64,000 nucleotides of DNA, taken from positions 1 through 64,000 of the forward strand of contig NZ_PYIX02000004.1 in assembly GCF_003024515.2 (NCBI RefSeq), in the 5' to 3' direction. Origin of the DNA: Acinetobacter sichuanensis (GTDB taxonomy: Bacteria; Pseudomonadota; Gammaproteobacteria; Pseudomonadales; Moraxellaceae). Made by a program: the position numbers and the translations under genes. Each line of letters begins with the position of its first letter. The stretch's first letter is position 1. The notes beneath the pieces are model-generated. The model saw only the letters and a list, made by a program, of their open reading frames with translations. It had not been told where the DNA came from and made no database searches. Shown in pieces: positions 47,541-56,971 of this stretch.

Positions 47541-48325
47541 ATCCTAATTCACAGCAACCTACTGGTTCAAACGTAGCACCTAATGGTTTAGGAAATGTTC
47601 AACGTCCGGGCGAGTACTTACGTCAAGTTCGTGTTTCACAAAATCGTGATATTAATGCTGTTGCAGCGGACTTAAATATGCCTTTAAAAGCGTTACAAGC
47701 TTTGGAAAAAGATGATTATAAATCTTTGCCTGAAGCGACTTTTATCAAAGGTTATTATCGCTCGTATGCAAAATATTTAAAAGTAGATGCAACTGCAATT
47801 ATTCAACGTTTTGATGATATTTATCAAAATGATACTGGATTATTGCCAAATCATGCTTTAAATAATTCTCCGATCAAAATCATGGGTAAGCTTCCAGGTT
47901 CAAATAGCGATCGCAATAAAAAATGGCTAAAACGAGCAGTGATTGCAGCGATTGCAATGCTGGTGATTTGGGCTGTTATTGCGGGTGTTCAGAAATGGTC
48001 ATCAAATAAAAATGATGATGCTGATGCAAAACCGCAGGAATCGAATGTTGAAGTTTTATCAATGAATAATAATGGTACGACAGCAACATCTGGTGATCAA
48101 ATGGTGCTAAATTTTAGTCGTCCAACATCGATTAAAATTGTGGACAGTACAGGTAAAGTATTGGCTACAGGTCGTCAATCTGAGGCTTTAACATTGACAG
48201 GTGAATCTCCATTCCAGATTCGACTTGATGATGCATCAGCAGTGTCATTAAGCCTTAATAATGAGCAGATTTCATTGTCTCCATATACTGTGAACGGAAA
48301 GGCAGAATTCCGTTTATCTCGTTAA
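47531..48325 (+). CDS. rodZ: RodZ-like cytoskeletal protein
   Basis: 264 residues. The N-terminal Xre-type helix-turn-helix domain ([26 protein letters not shown], about residues 28-90), which binds MreB in relatives, is followed by one membrane span ([17 protein letters not shown]) and a periplasmic DUF4115 domain ([20 protein letters not shown]). It positions the elongation machinery. Position between pilF and ispG is conserved. Confidence 0.92.
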   Translation: MEVNPNSQQPTGSNVAPNGLGNVQRPGEYLRQVRVSQNRDINAVAADLNMPLKALQALEKDDYKSLPEATFIKGYYRSYAKYLKVDATAIIQRFDDIYQNDTGLLPNHALNNSPIKIMGKLPGSNSDRNKKWLKRAVIAAIAMLVIWAVIAGVQKWSSNKNDDADAKPQESNVEVLSMNNNGTTATSGDQMVLNFSRPTSIKIVDSTGKVLATGRQSEALTLTGESPFQIRLDDASAVSLSLNNEQISLSPYTVNGKAEFRLSR

Positions 48326-48347
48326 TCAAATTGAGTCGAGCGGTACA

Positions 48348-49469
48348 ATGATTGAAAATCCTATAAAACGTCGCCCAACACGAAAAATTCGTGTTGGTTC
48401 AGTCTATGTCGGTGGCGATGCGCCTATTAGCATCCAAAGTATGACCAATACAGAAACATGTGATGTTGATGCGACAGTTGCACAAATTCAGCGTTGTGTT
48501 GATGTAGGTGCTGACATCATGCGTGTTTCTGTGCCAACCATGGAAGCTGCAAAAGCCTTTGGTGAAATTCGCAAACGTGTACAAGTACCATTGGTTGCCG
48601 ACATTCACTTTGATTATAAAATTGCTTTGGCTGTAGCAGACTTTGGTGCAGATTGTTTGCGTATTAACCCAGGCAATATTGGTTCTGAAGCTAAAATTCG
48701 TGAAGTGGTTGCAGCAGCAAAACATCATGATATTTCAATGCGTATTGGTGTAAATGCGGGTTCACTAGAAAAAGACATTCAGAAAAAATATGGCGAACCT
48801 ACTGGTGCTGCTTTATTAGAGTCTGCAATGCGCCATATTGATATTTTAGACCGTTTAAACTTTCATGAGTTTAAAGTATCAGTCAAAGCATCAAATGTAT
48901 TTTTAACCATGGATGCATATCGCTTATTATCTCAACAGATTGATAATCCATTACATTTAGGTGTAACTGAAGCAGGTGTATATCGTACTGGTTCGGTTAA
49001 ATCAGCCATTGCACTGGGTGGTTTATTGATGGAAGGTATTGGCGATACCATGCGTATTTCTTTGGCAGCTGAGCCTGAGGAAGAAGTAAAAATTGGTTTT
49101 GATATTTTAAAATCATTAAGCTTGCGCTCAAATGGGATTAATTTTATTGCTTGTCCAAGCTGTTCACGCCAAGAATTTAATGTCATCAAAGTGATGCAAA
49201 CATTGGAGGAACGTTTAGAAGATGTTCGCGTTCCAATGGATGTATCTGTGATTGGCTGTAAAGTGAATGGACCAGGTGAAGCCAAAGAAGCAGATATCGG
49301 TGTTGTTGGTGCAGCACCACGTTCGCTAGTTTATCTTAATGGTGAAAAAAGCCATTTAATTGATACAAACCAGTTGGTTGATGAAATCGAAGCTATGGTT
49401 CGTCAACGTATTGTAGAGCTTGAAGAAGCTAAATCTAAAGAGATAATTCGTACAAGTTTTTCTGAGTAA
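48348..49469 (+). CDS. ispG: HMBPP synthase (4Fe-4S) of the MEP pathway
   Basis: 373 residues. IspG pattern: [20 protein letters not shown] near the start, a TIM-barrel domain, and cluster ligands in CPSCSRQEF and later CKVNGPGEA. It makes (E)-4-hydroxy-3-methylbut-2-enyl diphosphate, the penultimate isoprenoid precursor, using electrons from flavodoxin or ferredoxin. Three bases separate its stop from hisS. Confidence 0.97.
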   Translation: MIENPIKRRPTRKIRVGSVYVGGDAPISIQSMTNTETCDVDATVAQIQRCVDVGADIMRVSVPTMEAAKAFGEIRKRVQVPLVADIHFDYKIALAVADFGADCLRINPGNIGSEAKIREVVAAAKHHDISMRIGVNAGSLEKDIQKKYGEPTGAALLESAMRHIDILDRLNFHEFKVSVKASNVFLTMDAYRLLSQQIDNPLHLGVTEAGVYRTGSVKSAIALGGLLMEGIGDTMRISLAAEPEEEVKIGFDILKSLSLRSNGINFIACPSCSRQEFNVIKVMQTLEERLEDVRVPMDVSVIGCKVNGPGEAKEADIGVVGAAPRSLVYLNGEKSHLIDTNQLVDEIEAMVRQRIVELEEAKSKEIIRTSFSE

Positions 49470-49472
49470 GTC

Positions 49473-50768
49473 ATGAGTTCAATAGTCGCAATTAAAGGTT
49501 TTAATGACGTTCTTCCATCACAAACAGCTGCATGGCGACGTCTAGAGCAACATTTAGCATCATTAATGGATGCTTATGGCTATCAACAAATCCGTTTGCC
49601 CATTGTTGAACAAACGCATTTATTTAAGCGTTCAATTGGTGATGCAACAGATATTGTTGAAAAGGAAATGTATACATTTTTAGACAAAGGTAATCCACCT
49701 GAGTCTTTAACTTTGCGTCCTGAAGGTACCGCAGGTTGTGTTCGTGCAATGTTGGAACATAATTTGTTACGTGGTGCAAATCCACGTGTTTGGTATGTGG
49801 GTCCAATGTTCCGTTATGAAAAACCACAAAAAGGTCGTTATCGTCAATTCCATCAGTTTGGTGTAGAAACATTTGGCGTGGCAACACCTGATCAAGATGC
49901 TGAGCTCATTCTCATGACAGCACGTTTGTGGAAACGCATGGGTGTTGCAGATAAAGTTCGTTTAGAATTAAATACTTTAGGTGAGTCAGAAGAACGCGCA
50001 GAATATCGTGCAGCTTTGGTTGAATTTCTAAAAGCACATCAGGCAGAGTTAGATGAAGATTCACAACGTCGTTTAACGACAAACCCGTTGCGTATTCTTG
50101 ACTCTAAAGATGCGCGTACCCAAAAAATTTTGGAAAATGCACCAAAATTACATGATTTTATGGGTGAAGAAACCATGCAGCATTTTGCTCAATTAAAGCA
50201 ATATTTGAGTAATGCAGGTATTGAATTTGTAATTAATCAAAAACTCGTACGTGGTTTAGATTATTACAATAAAACAGTGTTTGAGTGGACAACAACACAT
50301 TTAGGTTCACAAGGTACGGTATGTGCTGGTGGGCGTTATGATGGTTTGGTTGGGCAGTTAAAAGGTAAACCAGAACAATCTGTTCCTGCGGTTGGTTTCG
50401 CAATGGGAATGGAACGTTTATTGTTACTCCTTGAACAAGTTGAAGACAATACATCTACACGTGAGTGTGAAATGTTCTTGGTTTCAGATGCTGCGACTCA
50501 AGGTCAAGCTTTGGTACTTGCTGAGCAAATCCGTGATCAGCTTGAAGCTAAAAATAGTACAATACGCTTAAAAGTAGGTTCACAAGGTTCAATGAAAAGC
50601 CAGATGAAAAAGGCGGATCAGTCAGGTGCTGTTTATGCTTTGATTTATGGTGAACGTGAATCAGAAGCACAACAAGTCTTGATTAAAGAGCTTGCAACCG
50701 CGGAACAGCACGAAGTGGCGGTAAATGATGTTGTACCGTTCTTTATAGAAAAATTTTCTGCAAAATAA
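49473..50768 (+). CDS. hisS: Histidyl-tRNA synthetase
   Basis: 431 residues. Class II motifs with [15 protein letters not shown] (motif 2 region), the histidine signature [15 protein letters not shown] and AGGRYDGL, and motif 3 in [11 protein letters not shown]. It charges tRNA-His. Located between ispG and the YfgM-like gene in the conserved block. Confidence 0.97.
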   Translation: MSSIVAIKGFNDVLPSQTAAWRRLEQHLASLMDAYGYQQIRLPIVEQTHLFKRSIGDATDIVEKEMYTFLDKGNPPESLTLRPEGTAGCVRAMLEHNLLRGANPRVWYVGPMFRYEKPQKGRYRQFHQFGVETFGVATPDQDAELILMTARLWKRMGVADKVRLELNTLGESEERAEYRAALVEFLKAHQAELDEDSQRRLTTNPLRILDSKDARTQKILENAPKLHDFMGEETMQHFAQLKQYLSNAGIEFVINQKLVRGLDYYNKTVFEWTTTHLGSQGTVCAGGRYDGLVGQLKGKPEQSVPAVGFAMGMERLLLLLEQVEDNTSTRECEMFLVSDAATQGQALVLAEQIRDQLEAKNSTIRLKVGSQGSMKSQMKKADQSGAVYALIYGERESEAQQVLIKELATAEQHEVAVNDVVPFFIEKFSAK

Positions 50769-50797
50769 GTTAAAAACATTAGGAAAAGGGCAATCAG

Positions 50798-51499
50798 ATG
50801 AACGCAACGGCTGACGAAGAACAACTAGATAGTTTAAAGTCATTTTTAAAAAAATATGGCTCAGCTATGGTGAGCGGTGTCCTCATTGCGTTGATTGCCT
50901 TTTTTGGATGGCAGTATTGGCAGAAAAATGACTTAGCAAAGGCTCAAAACCAAACTGCTAAAGTTCAACAACTGCTTGACCAAGCTAAAGTTGCAAGTGG
51001 TGATGCAAAAGCCAGTGCTGCTTTAGTGACTGCTGCGGATAAGTTAGTTAAAGAAGATCCAGATTCAATTCAAGCCATTCAAGCTCAATTTGCGATGGCA
51101 AAATTGGCATATGAACAAGCAGATTATGCAAAAGCTGAACGTGAACTGAAAAAAGTTGAAAACTCAAAAATAGATGATCAAGGTATTTTACAAGCTGTTA
51201 AAATACGTTTATCTGATGCTCAGTTTGCACAAAATAAATATGATGAAGCATTAAAAACTTTATCTACTGTGACAGAACCAACGTTTAAAGCAACAGCAGA
51301 TGAAATGAGAGGTGACATCTATGTTGCTAAAAATGATCTTGAAAATGCTAAAAAATCATATCAAGCTGCATGGGCTGCGTTGTTAGAACGTAAACAAGAA
51401 CGTCAAATTTTACAAATTAAACTCGAAAGTGTTGGTGTATTAGTAGATGATCCTGAATTCGAACGCCCAATTTTAGAAACACAAGTGGATGAGTCTTAA
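50798..51499 (+). CDS. yfgM: YfgM-like ancillary SecYEG translocon subunit
   Basis: 233 residues. Short cytoplasmic tail (EEQLDSLKSFLKKYGSAM), one membrane helix (VSGVLIALIAFFGWQYW) and a periplasmic TPR region (AKLAYEQADYAKAERELKKVE). YfgM works with PpiD at the Sec translocon in E. coli. AGGAAAAGGG precedes the ATG. Its stop shares a base with the bamB start (TAATG). Confidence 0.93.
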   Translation: MNATADEEQLDSLKSFLKKYGSAMVSGVLIALIAFFGWQYWQKNDLAKAQNQTAKVQQLLDQAKVASGDAKASAALVTAADKLVKEDPDSIQAIQAQFAMAKLAYEQADYAKAERELKKVENSKIDDQGILQAVKIRLSDAQFAQNKYDEALKTLSTVTEPTFKATADEMRGDIYVAKNDLENAKKSYQAAWAALLERKQERQILQIKLESVGVLVDDPEFERPILETQVDES

Positions 51500-52647
51500 T
51501 GGATAGAAAATATAAAATACCTTTTGCTTTAGCAATTTTATCAGCAGCACTTATGGGCTGTTCAAGTAATAAGGTCAAAGAGGAAAAAGTTAAGCCCAAT
51601 CCACTTCCTAAGATTGTGCAAGCAACAGGTCTTACACAAGTATTTTCACAAAGTGTTTCTTCAACCAATAAAGAAGATCCATTACGTTTAAGACTTGATG
51701 CTGATAATGGTACGATTTTTTTACTTGATCCAAATGGTAAAGTTGAAGCTTATAAAGGCAAACAACGCTTGTGGTCAACCAAAGTCACTAAGAATGGTCT
51801 CAGTTCTGGTGTAGAAGCTGCACAAGGCTTGGTTGTTGTTGGTAATACCAAAGGTCAGTTATTTGCTTTGGATCAGGCAACAGGTCAACAAAAATGGGTT
51901 GCACAATTATCAGGTGCAATTATTAGTCCTGCGCATATCCAAACAGGTCGTGTCATTGTGGTTGCCAATGATGGTACTGTTTACGCTTTTGATCAAGAAA
52001 CAGGTCAACAAGCATGGACATATAAACTTTCAAATGCATCTTTCAGTTTACGTGGGCAAGCATCGCCTGTAGAACTTGATCCAAGAACAATTGCTGTTGC
52101 GACTTCAACAGGCTATGTTTATGCCATTGATAGTTTGTCTGGTATGCCACGTATGCAACGCCGAGTTGCAGTGACAGAAGGACGTTCAGATATTCAGCGT
52201 TTAATTGACGTTGATGGTGATCCTGTTGTGGTTGGTCAATTTATCGTGACCAATAGTTATCAAGGACAGGTCACTGTACTCGATTTAGCTTCACAACGTG
52301 TTATTTCAAGTGTAGATGCGGGAAGTTCAACTCGTCCAGAAGTTTATGATAACAAAGTGTTTGTTGCACAAACGAATGGTAAAGTTGCAGCATTTGATTT
52401 GACATCAGGGCGTGTGCTTTGGTCAAATGACCAATTATTAAATCGTCAACTATCTAATCCTGTAATGTTAGGACAATACCTCGTTGTAGGAGATTTAGAT
52501 GGTGTCTTACATATGATTGACCCAAATACGGGCAATATTGTTGGACGTGCAAAAACAAGCGGTGAAGTTCGTACTTTACGGGTGATTGATAATCAACTTT
52601 TTGTTGCAACACGCACAGGTAAATTAACTGTTTGGCAGAATCGTTAA
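51499..52647 (+). CDS. bamB: Outer membrane assembly lipoprotein BamB
   Basis: 382 residues. Lipobox LMGC (C21), then an eight-bladed PQQ-type beta-propeller with repeated KG.LFALD/TGQQ.W units (GQLFALDQATGQQKW, GTVYAFDQETGQQAW, VYAIDSLSG). BamB supports BamA in outer membrane protein insertion. Encoded between the YfgM-like gene and der as in E. coli. Confidence 0.95.
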   Translation: MDRKYKIPFALAILSAALMGCSSNKVKEEKVKPNPLPKIVQATGLTQVFSQSVSSTNKEDPLRLRLDADNGTIFLLDPNGKVEAYKGKQRLWSTKVTKNGLSSGVEAAQGLVVVGNTKGQLFALDQATGQQKWVAQLSGAIISPAHIQTGRVIVVANDGTVYAFDQETGQQAWTYKLSNASFSLRGQASPVELDPRTIAVATSTGYVYAIDSLSGMPRMQRRVAVTEGRSDIQRLIDVDGDPVVVGQFIVTNSYQGQVTVLDLASQRVISSVDAGSSTRPEVYDNKVFVAQTNGKVAAFDLTSGRVLWSNDQLLNRQLSNPVMLGQYLVVGDLDGVLHMIDPNTGNIVGRAKTSGEVRTLRVIDNQLFVATRTGKLTVWQNR

Positions 52648-52692
52648 TTTTCTTTGCGCTTATGTTAAACTAATACATATTCGTATTTATAA

Positions 52693-52728
52693 AGGCTCGG
52701 GGTGATTGAAGATTCAACGCCCCGAGTT
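52693..52728 (+). terminator. GC-rich hairpin after bamB
   Basis: CTCGGGG and CCCCGAG pair around a loop, with TTCTTTGTTTTATTTT following. It could end part of the bamB transcript before der, which then has a 195-base gap with its own promoter. Confidence 0.65.
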
Positions 52729-52841
52729 CTTTGTTTTATTTTAGCTGATCGAAAGATCTTGGAGCATTTGCTCTTACCTTCTTCCTCACTATCTGATGTT
52801 CAGACCAGTCCAACTGGCTGATCTTGAATTAAGGTTAATCT

Positions 52842-54251
52842 ATGAAACCCGTAATTGCGCTCATTGGACGTCCGAACGTCGGAAAATCAACGTTATTCAA
52901 TCAAATTACTAAAAGCCGTGATGCGCTTGTTGCAGACTTTGCAGGTCTAACACGTGACCGTAAATATGGCGATGCTGTCTATCAAAATAAATCTTTCATT
53001 GTTGTCGATACTGGGGGTATCGGTGAAAATGAAGGTGGTATTGACTCTTACATGGCTGAGCAGTCTAAAACAGCCATCAATGAAGCAGATATTATTGTAT
53101 TTGTGGTTGATGCGCGTGCAGGCTTATTGGCTTCCGATGAGCAAATCGCACGTGAGTTACGTACACTTGGTAAAAAAGTTTACTTAGTTGCGAACAAAGT
53201 TGATGGTGTTCATGCAGAAGCAGCTTTGGTTGAATTCTTCAAATTAGGTATGGGTGAACCATTACAAGTGGCAGCAAGCCATGGTCGTGGTGTTCAGCAA
53301 ATGCTTGAAGATGTTCTTGCTGATGTTCCTGAAGATGAAAGCGAAGAAGAGCATGATAAAGCGACTGGTCTACGTTTAGCAGTTATTGGTCGTCCAAATG
53401 TGGGTAAATCTACATTAGTTAACCGTTTATTGGGTGAAGAACGAGTCGTTGCTTTTGACCAACCAGGTACAACACGTGATTCGATTTATATTCCCTATGA
53501 ACGAGATGGTCGTAAATATACCTTGATCGACACCGCGGGTGTACGTCGTAAAGGTAAAGTCGATGACATGATTGAGAAATTCTCAATTGTAAAAACTTTA
53601 CAAGCGATGAAAGATGCGCATGTTGTTGTGATTGTGGTCGATGCACGTGAAGGTATTGTTGAGCAAGATTTGCATTTGATAGGTTATGCGCTTGAAGCAG
53701 GTCGTGCAATGGTGATCGCCATTAATAAATGGGACAACATGTCTGAGTATGACCGCAAACAGTGTAAGCTCGATGTTGACCGTCGTTTTGACTTTATTCC
53801 TTGGGCGAAAATTCATTTAATTTCTGCATTGCATGGTACAGGTGTAGGTGATTTATATCCTTCAATTCATCGTGCTTATGACTCATCACATTTAAAAGTT
53901 TCACCTGCAAAATTAACCCAAATTTTAAATGATGCAACTGAGGCGCATCAACCTCCTATGTTTAGTGGCAAACGTATTAAAATGCGTTATGCACATATGG
54001 GCGGACAAAACCCACCAACGATTGTGATTCATGGTAATAAAGTTGATAAAACCCCTGCGGATTATCGTCGTTATTTAGAAAATGTATTCCGTAAAGTCTA
54101 CAAGTTAGAAGGTACGCCTGTGCGTATTGATTTTAAAACTTCAGAAAACCCATTTGAAGGACGTAAATCACAAATGGATGAACGTACTGCTGCACGTAAG
54201 CGTCGTTATATTCAGAAGTTTAAGAAAGCGGAAAAGAAATTTAAACGTTAA
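52842..54251 (+). CDS. der: Ribosome assembly GTPase Der (EngA)
   Basis: 469 residues with two GTPase domains: P-loops GRPNVGKST near residues 8-16 and 184-192, G3 motifs DTGGIGE and DTAGVRRK, G4 NKVDG and NKWD, and the KH-like C-terminal domain ending [18 protein letters not shown]. Der is needed for 50S subunit maturation. Last gene of the conserved block before the polyene cluster. Confidence 0.97.
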   Translation: MKPVIALIGRPNVGKSTLFNQITKSRDALVADFAGLTRDRKYGDAVYQNKSFIVVDTGGIGENEGGIDSYMAEQSKTAINEADIIVFVVDARAGLLASDEQIARELRTLGKKVYLVANKVDGVHAEAALVEFFKLGMGEPLQVAASHGRGVQQMLEDVLADVPEDESEEEHDKATGLRLAVIGRPNVGKSTLVNRLLGEERVVAFDQPGTTRDSIYIPYERDGRKYTLIDTAGVRRKGKVDDMIEKFSIVKTLQAMKDAHVVVIVVDAREGIVEQDLHLIGYALEAGRAMVIAINKWDNMSEYDRKQCKLDVDRRFDFIPWAKIHLISALHGTGVGDLYPSIHRAYDSSHLKVSPAKLTQILNDATEAHQPPMFSGKRIKMRYAHMGGQNPPTIVIHGNKVDKTPADYRRYLENVFRKVYKLEGTPVRIDFKTSENPFEGRKSQMDERTAARKRRYIQKFKKAEKKFKR

Positions 54252-54275
54252 TATTTTAATTGATCATTGAACCAT

Positions 54276-54301
54276 AAAACCCAAAGTCTACTTTGGGTTT
54301 T
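54276..54301. terminator. Terminator after der
   Basis: AAAACCCAAAG and CTTTGGGTTTT around TCTA; the flanks give A-run and T-run. Confidence 0.85.
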
Positions 54302-54369
54302 GATCATTAGAATGATAGAAAATACAAATAATCGTCCTCGATTTTCTATGCGTTTTTTTTTTATAGCAG

Positions 54370-54378
54370 TGATATAAT
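54370..54378 (+). promoter_or_regulatory. Extended -10 promoter of the polyene cluster
   Basis: TGATATAAT is a full extended -10 element, 72 bases before the first gene's ATG. The -35 region (about 54350-54355) is weak, as is usual for extended -10 promoters. It is the only good promoter seen for the cluster. Confidence 0.55.
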
Positions 54379-54449
54379 CTGCAAAGTAATTTTAGATTTT
54401 TCAAAAAAAAATATAATATTGATTGATAGACAGGGTATATGATTTTCAC

Positions 54450-55073
54450 ATGATTCAATTTAATGTCTCACAACTTAAACTCAGTTGTGCAGGAGAGACA
54501 TATCCTGCACTTGAGCATATCCCTGCTATGCAACGTCGACGCTTATCAGCGATTGCCAAGTTGGCACTGAATAGTGCAATTGAGTGCTTAGCAGAGCAGC
54601 AAGTTGATTATATTGTGTGGGCATCTCAATATGGTGATGAACATAAAACCTATAAAATTTTAGAAGATGTTTTACAAGATATAACGCCATCACCAACACA
54701 ATTTTCAACTTCTGTTCATAATGCAGTTGCAGGCTTATATTCAATTTTATGTCAGGACGCGACACCTTCAACAAGCTTATGTGCAGATTGGTCTGAAGCA
54801 TTGATTGAGGCTTATGTATATTTAAAAACAATGGCACCTACTGGGCGTGCTTTAGTGATTTATTATGATGAACCATTGCCGCAAGTTTATGTAGAACATC
54901 AAAATTTTAATGGCTTTGCATTGGCTACTTTAGTGGATTTAACTTCACCCAATATGGCATTAGATGAAACTCAATTGCTACAAGTGGAACCTAAATATTT
55001 AGATGCACTGAGTTTTTATAATTTTTGTGGACAATCTACGCAACAAAGTTGCGGTATATGGTCAAAGATCTAA
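54450..55073 (+). CDS. Aryl-polyene ketosynthase-like chain-length factor
   Basis: 207 residues from ATG 54450 (MIQFNVSQLKLSCAGE). It corresponds to the N-terminal lobe of thiolase-fold beta-ketoacyl synthases, in the sub-group annotated as beta-ketoacyl synthase chain length factor. The position of the active-site Cys is occupied by a VHNAVAGLY segment with no Cys, so it cannot condense on its own. In APE systems such proteins dimerise with an active ketosynthase that sets chain length; that partner is not in this window. The acyltransferase gene begins three bases later. Confidence 0.8.
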   Translation: MIQFNVSQLKLSCAGETYPALEHIPAMQRRRLSAIAKLALNSAIECLAEQQVDYIVWASQYGDEHKTYKILEDVLQDITPSPTQFSTSVHNAVAGLYSILCQDATPSTSLCADWSEALIEAYVYLKTMAPTGRALVIYYDEPLPQVYVEHQNFNGFALATLVDLTSPNMALDETQLLQVEPKYLDALSFYNFCGQSTQQSCGIWSKI

Positions 55074-55076
55074 AAG

Positions 55077-55871
55077 ATGAAAACATTTCGTAAAAAATTA
55101 AATTATGCTTGGCGTGTTGGCGCGACAGGTTTTAGCTTTGCAAGTTTTGGTTTAGGTGGTGTGGCAATCGGTAGCATCATTGCACCTTTGGTAAATTTAT
55201 CCAGTTCAGATGCTAAAATCAGGCAAGATCGTGCTCAGCAAGTGATTCGACACAGCTTTAAGGGTTTTGTCGAAATGATGGTCAAATTGGGCATCATGAC
55301 CTATGAAATTGAGGGGCTAGAAAAACTACAACAAAGCCGTCAGGAATTGGTGATTGCTAATCATCCGACATTGGTTGATGTTGTGGTCTTAATTGGTTTA
55401 ATGGAAAAAGCCAACTGCGTGGTGAAAGAGGCTTTATGGTCAAATCCCTTCACTCAAGGACCTGTGCGCTCAGCAGGTTATATTTTAAATGCTGGGTCTG
55501 AACAGTTTATCCATGATTGTGTAGAACGTTTACAGGAAGACCAGGCGGCTTCATTGTTGATTTTCCCTGAAGGCACACGGACTGCCAAAGGGCAGACTTT
55601 AAATGACTTTCAACGTGGCGCTGCCAATATTGCTTTACGTGCAAATGTGCCGATTCGCCCAATCATCATTCGCTGCACACCATCAACGCTGACCAAAAAT
55701 GAAAAATGGTATCACATTCCATCCGAACCATTTCATATTGAAATTAAAGTCCTAGATGCGATTTATATTGATGAAATCTTAGCAGAAACCCAAGTTTCAC
55801 CTAAGCATGTTCGTCAATTAAATCAAAAACTTCAACAATTTTTTAATCAAGAGTTATCGAATCATGAGTAA
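55077..55871 (+). CDS. Lysophospholipid-type acyltransferase
   Basis: 264 residues. PlsC-type motifs NHPTLVDV (HX4D) and FPEGTRTAKG, and an N-terminal hydrophobic segment (VGATGFSFASFGLGGVAIG). It would attach an acyl or polyene chain to a lipid headgroup in the inner membrane. Tightly spaced with its neighbours and overlapping the first ACP gene by eight bases. Confidence 0.85.
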   Translation: MKTFRKKLNYAWRVGATGFSFASFGLGGVAIGSIIAPLVNLSSSDAKIRQDRAQQVIRHSFKGFVEMMVKLGIMTYEIEGLEKLQQSRQELVIANHPTLVDVVVLIGLMEKANCVVKEALWSNPFTQGPVRSAGYILNAGSEQFIHDCVERLQEDQAASLLIFPEGTRTAKGQTLNDFQRGAANIALRANVPIRPIIIRCTPSTLTKNEKWYHIPSEPFHIEIKVLDAIYIDEILAETQVSPKHVRQLNQKLQQFFNQELSNHE

Positions 55872-56124
55872 TCTTGCTGATGAGCTAAAAAAAATGATCA
55901 TTGATGTACTTGCCCTAGAGGACATCAGCATAGAAGATATCGACACTGAAGCCCCTTTATTTGGTGATGGCTTAGGACTGGATTCCATTGATGCATTGGA
56001 ATTGGGTTTGGCTTTGAAAAAGCGCTATAACATTCATCTCAATGCCGAATCTGCTGAAACCAAACAGCACTTTAAATCGATTCAAAGTCTGGTGGCTTTG
56101 GTTGAAAACCAACAAAAAGCATAA
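55864..56124 (+). CDS. Acyl carrier protein (first)
   Basis: 86 residues. The phosphopantetheine site GLGLDSIDALEL has the modified Ser; acidic helices around it (EDISIEDIDTEAPLF) are normal for an ACP. It carries the growing or starter acyl chain in the cluster. It begins within the end of the acyltransferase gene. Confidence 0.9.
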   Translation: MSNLADELKKMIIDVLALEDISIEDIDTEAPLFGDGLGLDSIDALELGLALKKRYNIHLNAESAETKQHFKSIQSLVALVENQQKA

Positions 56125-56133
56125 GAGGTTCAA

Positions 56134-56382
56134 ATGTTAACGCAACCACAAATTTTAGAAAAACTCCGTGAGTGGATGGAAGAATTATTTGAAATTGAAG
56201 CGGACGATATTCAGCTTGATTCAAATTTATATTCTGATCTGGATGTAGACAGCATTGATGCCATTGATCTGGTGGTTAAAATTAAGGAATTGACAGGCAA
56301 ACAAGTACAGCCTGAAGATTTTAAAAATGTAAAAACCGTACAGGACGTGGTCACTGTCATTCATAACATGTTGGCTGAATGA
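56134..56382 (+). CDS. Acyl carrier protein (second)
   Basis: 82 residues, with SDLDVDSIDAIDLV as the phosphopantetheine site. A GAGG site precedes the ATG. Two different ACPs are the rule in APE clusters, one for loading and one for extension. Its stop overlaps the next start (ATGA). Confidence 0.9.
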   Translation: MLTQPQILEKLREWMEELFEIEADDIQLDSNLYSDLDVDSIDAIDLVVKIKELTGKQVQPEDFKNVKTVQDVVTVIHNMLAE

Positions 56383-56927
56383 AGCAAGTCATTAAGGGAA
56401 TTATTCTCCTTTGCATGATTTTGTACCCCTTTCTGGTTGGATGGGGACTGTCACAGGGGTATTTTCTCTGGGTGAGTGTTTTGCTGATCACTTTGGGGGT
56501 GGTCAGATTATTCAGTCAGGGCAATGCATTGCTGTTGCCACTGACATGGTTTGCGATACTTTGCGGTACATTGAGTGTGTTGTTAAAAGATCACGCATGG
56601 CTGAAAATGTACCCTGTGTTTATGAGTGTGGGTGCGGGGATCATTTTTGCCTCGACCCTGATTCGACCACCCTCCATGATTGAGCGTTTTGCCCGTTTGG
56701 TGGAACCTGATTTACCTGAGTCAGGCATCCTCTGGACACGTAAGGTGACCATGGTGTGGTGTGGTTTTTTTGTGGTAAATGCCGCCATTGCGCTGTATAC
56801 CGTTGTGTTTGCACCCATGAAAATATGGGTGATTTATAATGGTTTTATTTCCTATGTGTTGATGGGCATTTTATTTTTAGGTGAATTTGTGTTGCGTAAA
56901 CGTCATCAACGTTTAAATCAGTCATGA
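56379..56927 (+). CDS. COG4648-type membrane protein
   Basis: 182 residues, five to six membrane segments, for example VIKGIILLCMILYPFLVGW and VMWCGFFVVNAAIALYTVVF. Proteins of this type lie next to ACPs in aryl-polyene clusters and have no known activity. The start overlaps the second ACP stop. From this gene on, the DNA is visibly richer in G/C and uses more CTG and CAG codons. Confidence 0.8.
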   Translation: MKQVIKGIILLCMILYPFLVGWGLSQGYFLWVSVLLITLGVVRLFSQGNALLLPLTWFAILCGTLSVLLKDHAWLKMYPVFMSVGAGIIFASTLIRPPSMIERFARLVEPDLPESGILWTRKVTMVWCGFFVVNAAIALYTVVFAPMKIWVIYNGFISYVLMGILFLGEFVLRKRHQRLNQS

Positions 56928-56971
56928 ATACAGCCCCATTTACCTGACGATTAGTAAGAGTGATCTCCATC

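Noticed and set aside
52648..52841. Possible small RNA between bamB and der
   Set aside because: The GC-rich hairpin could end such an RNA, but no convincing promoter or conserved structure was found; the rest is most simply the der leader.
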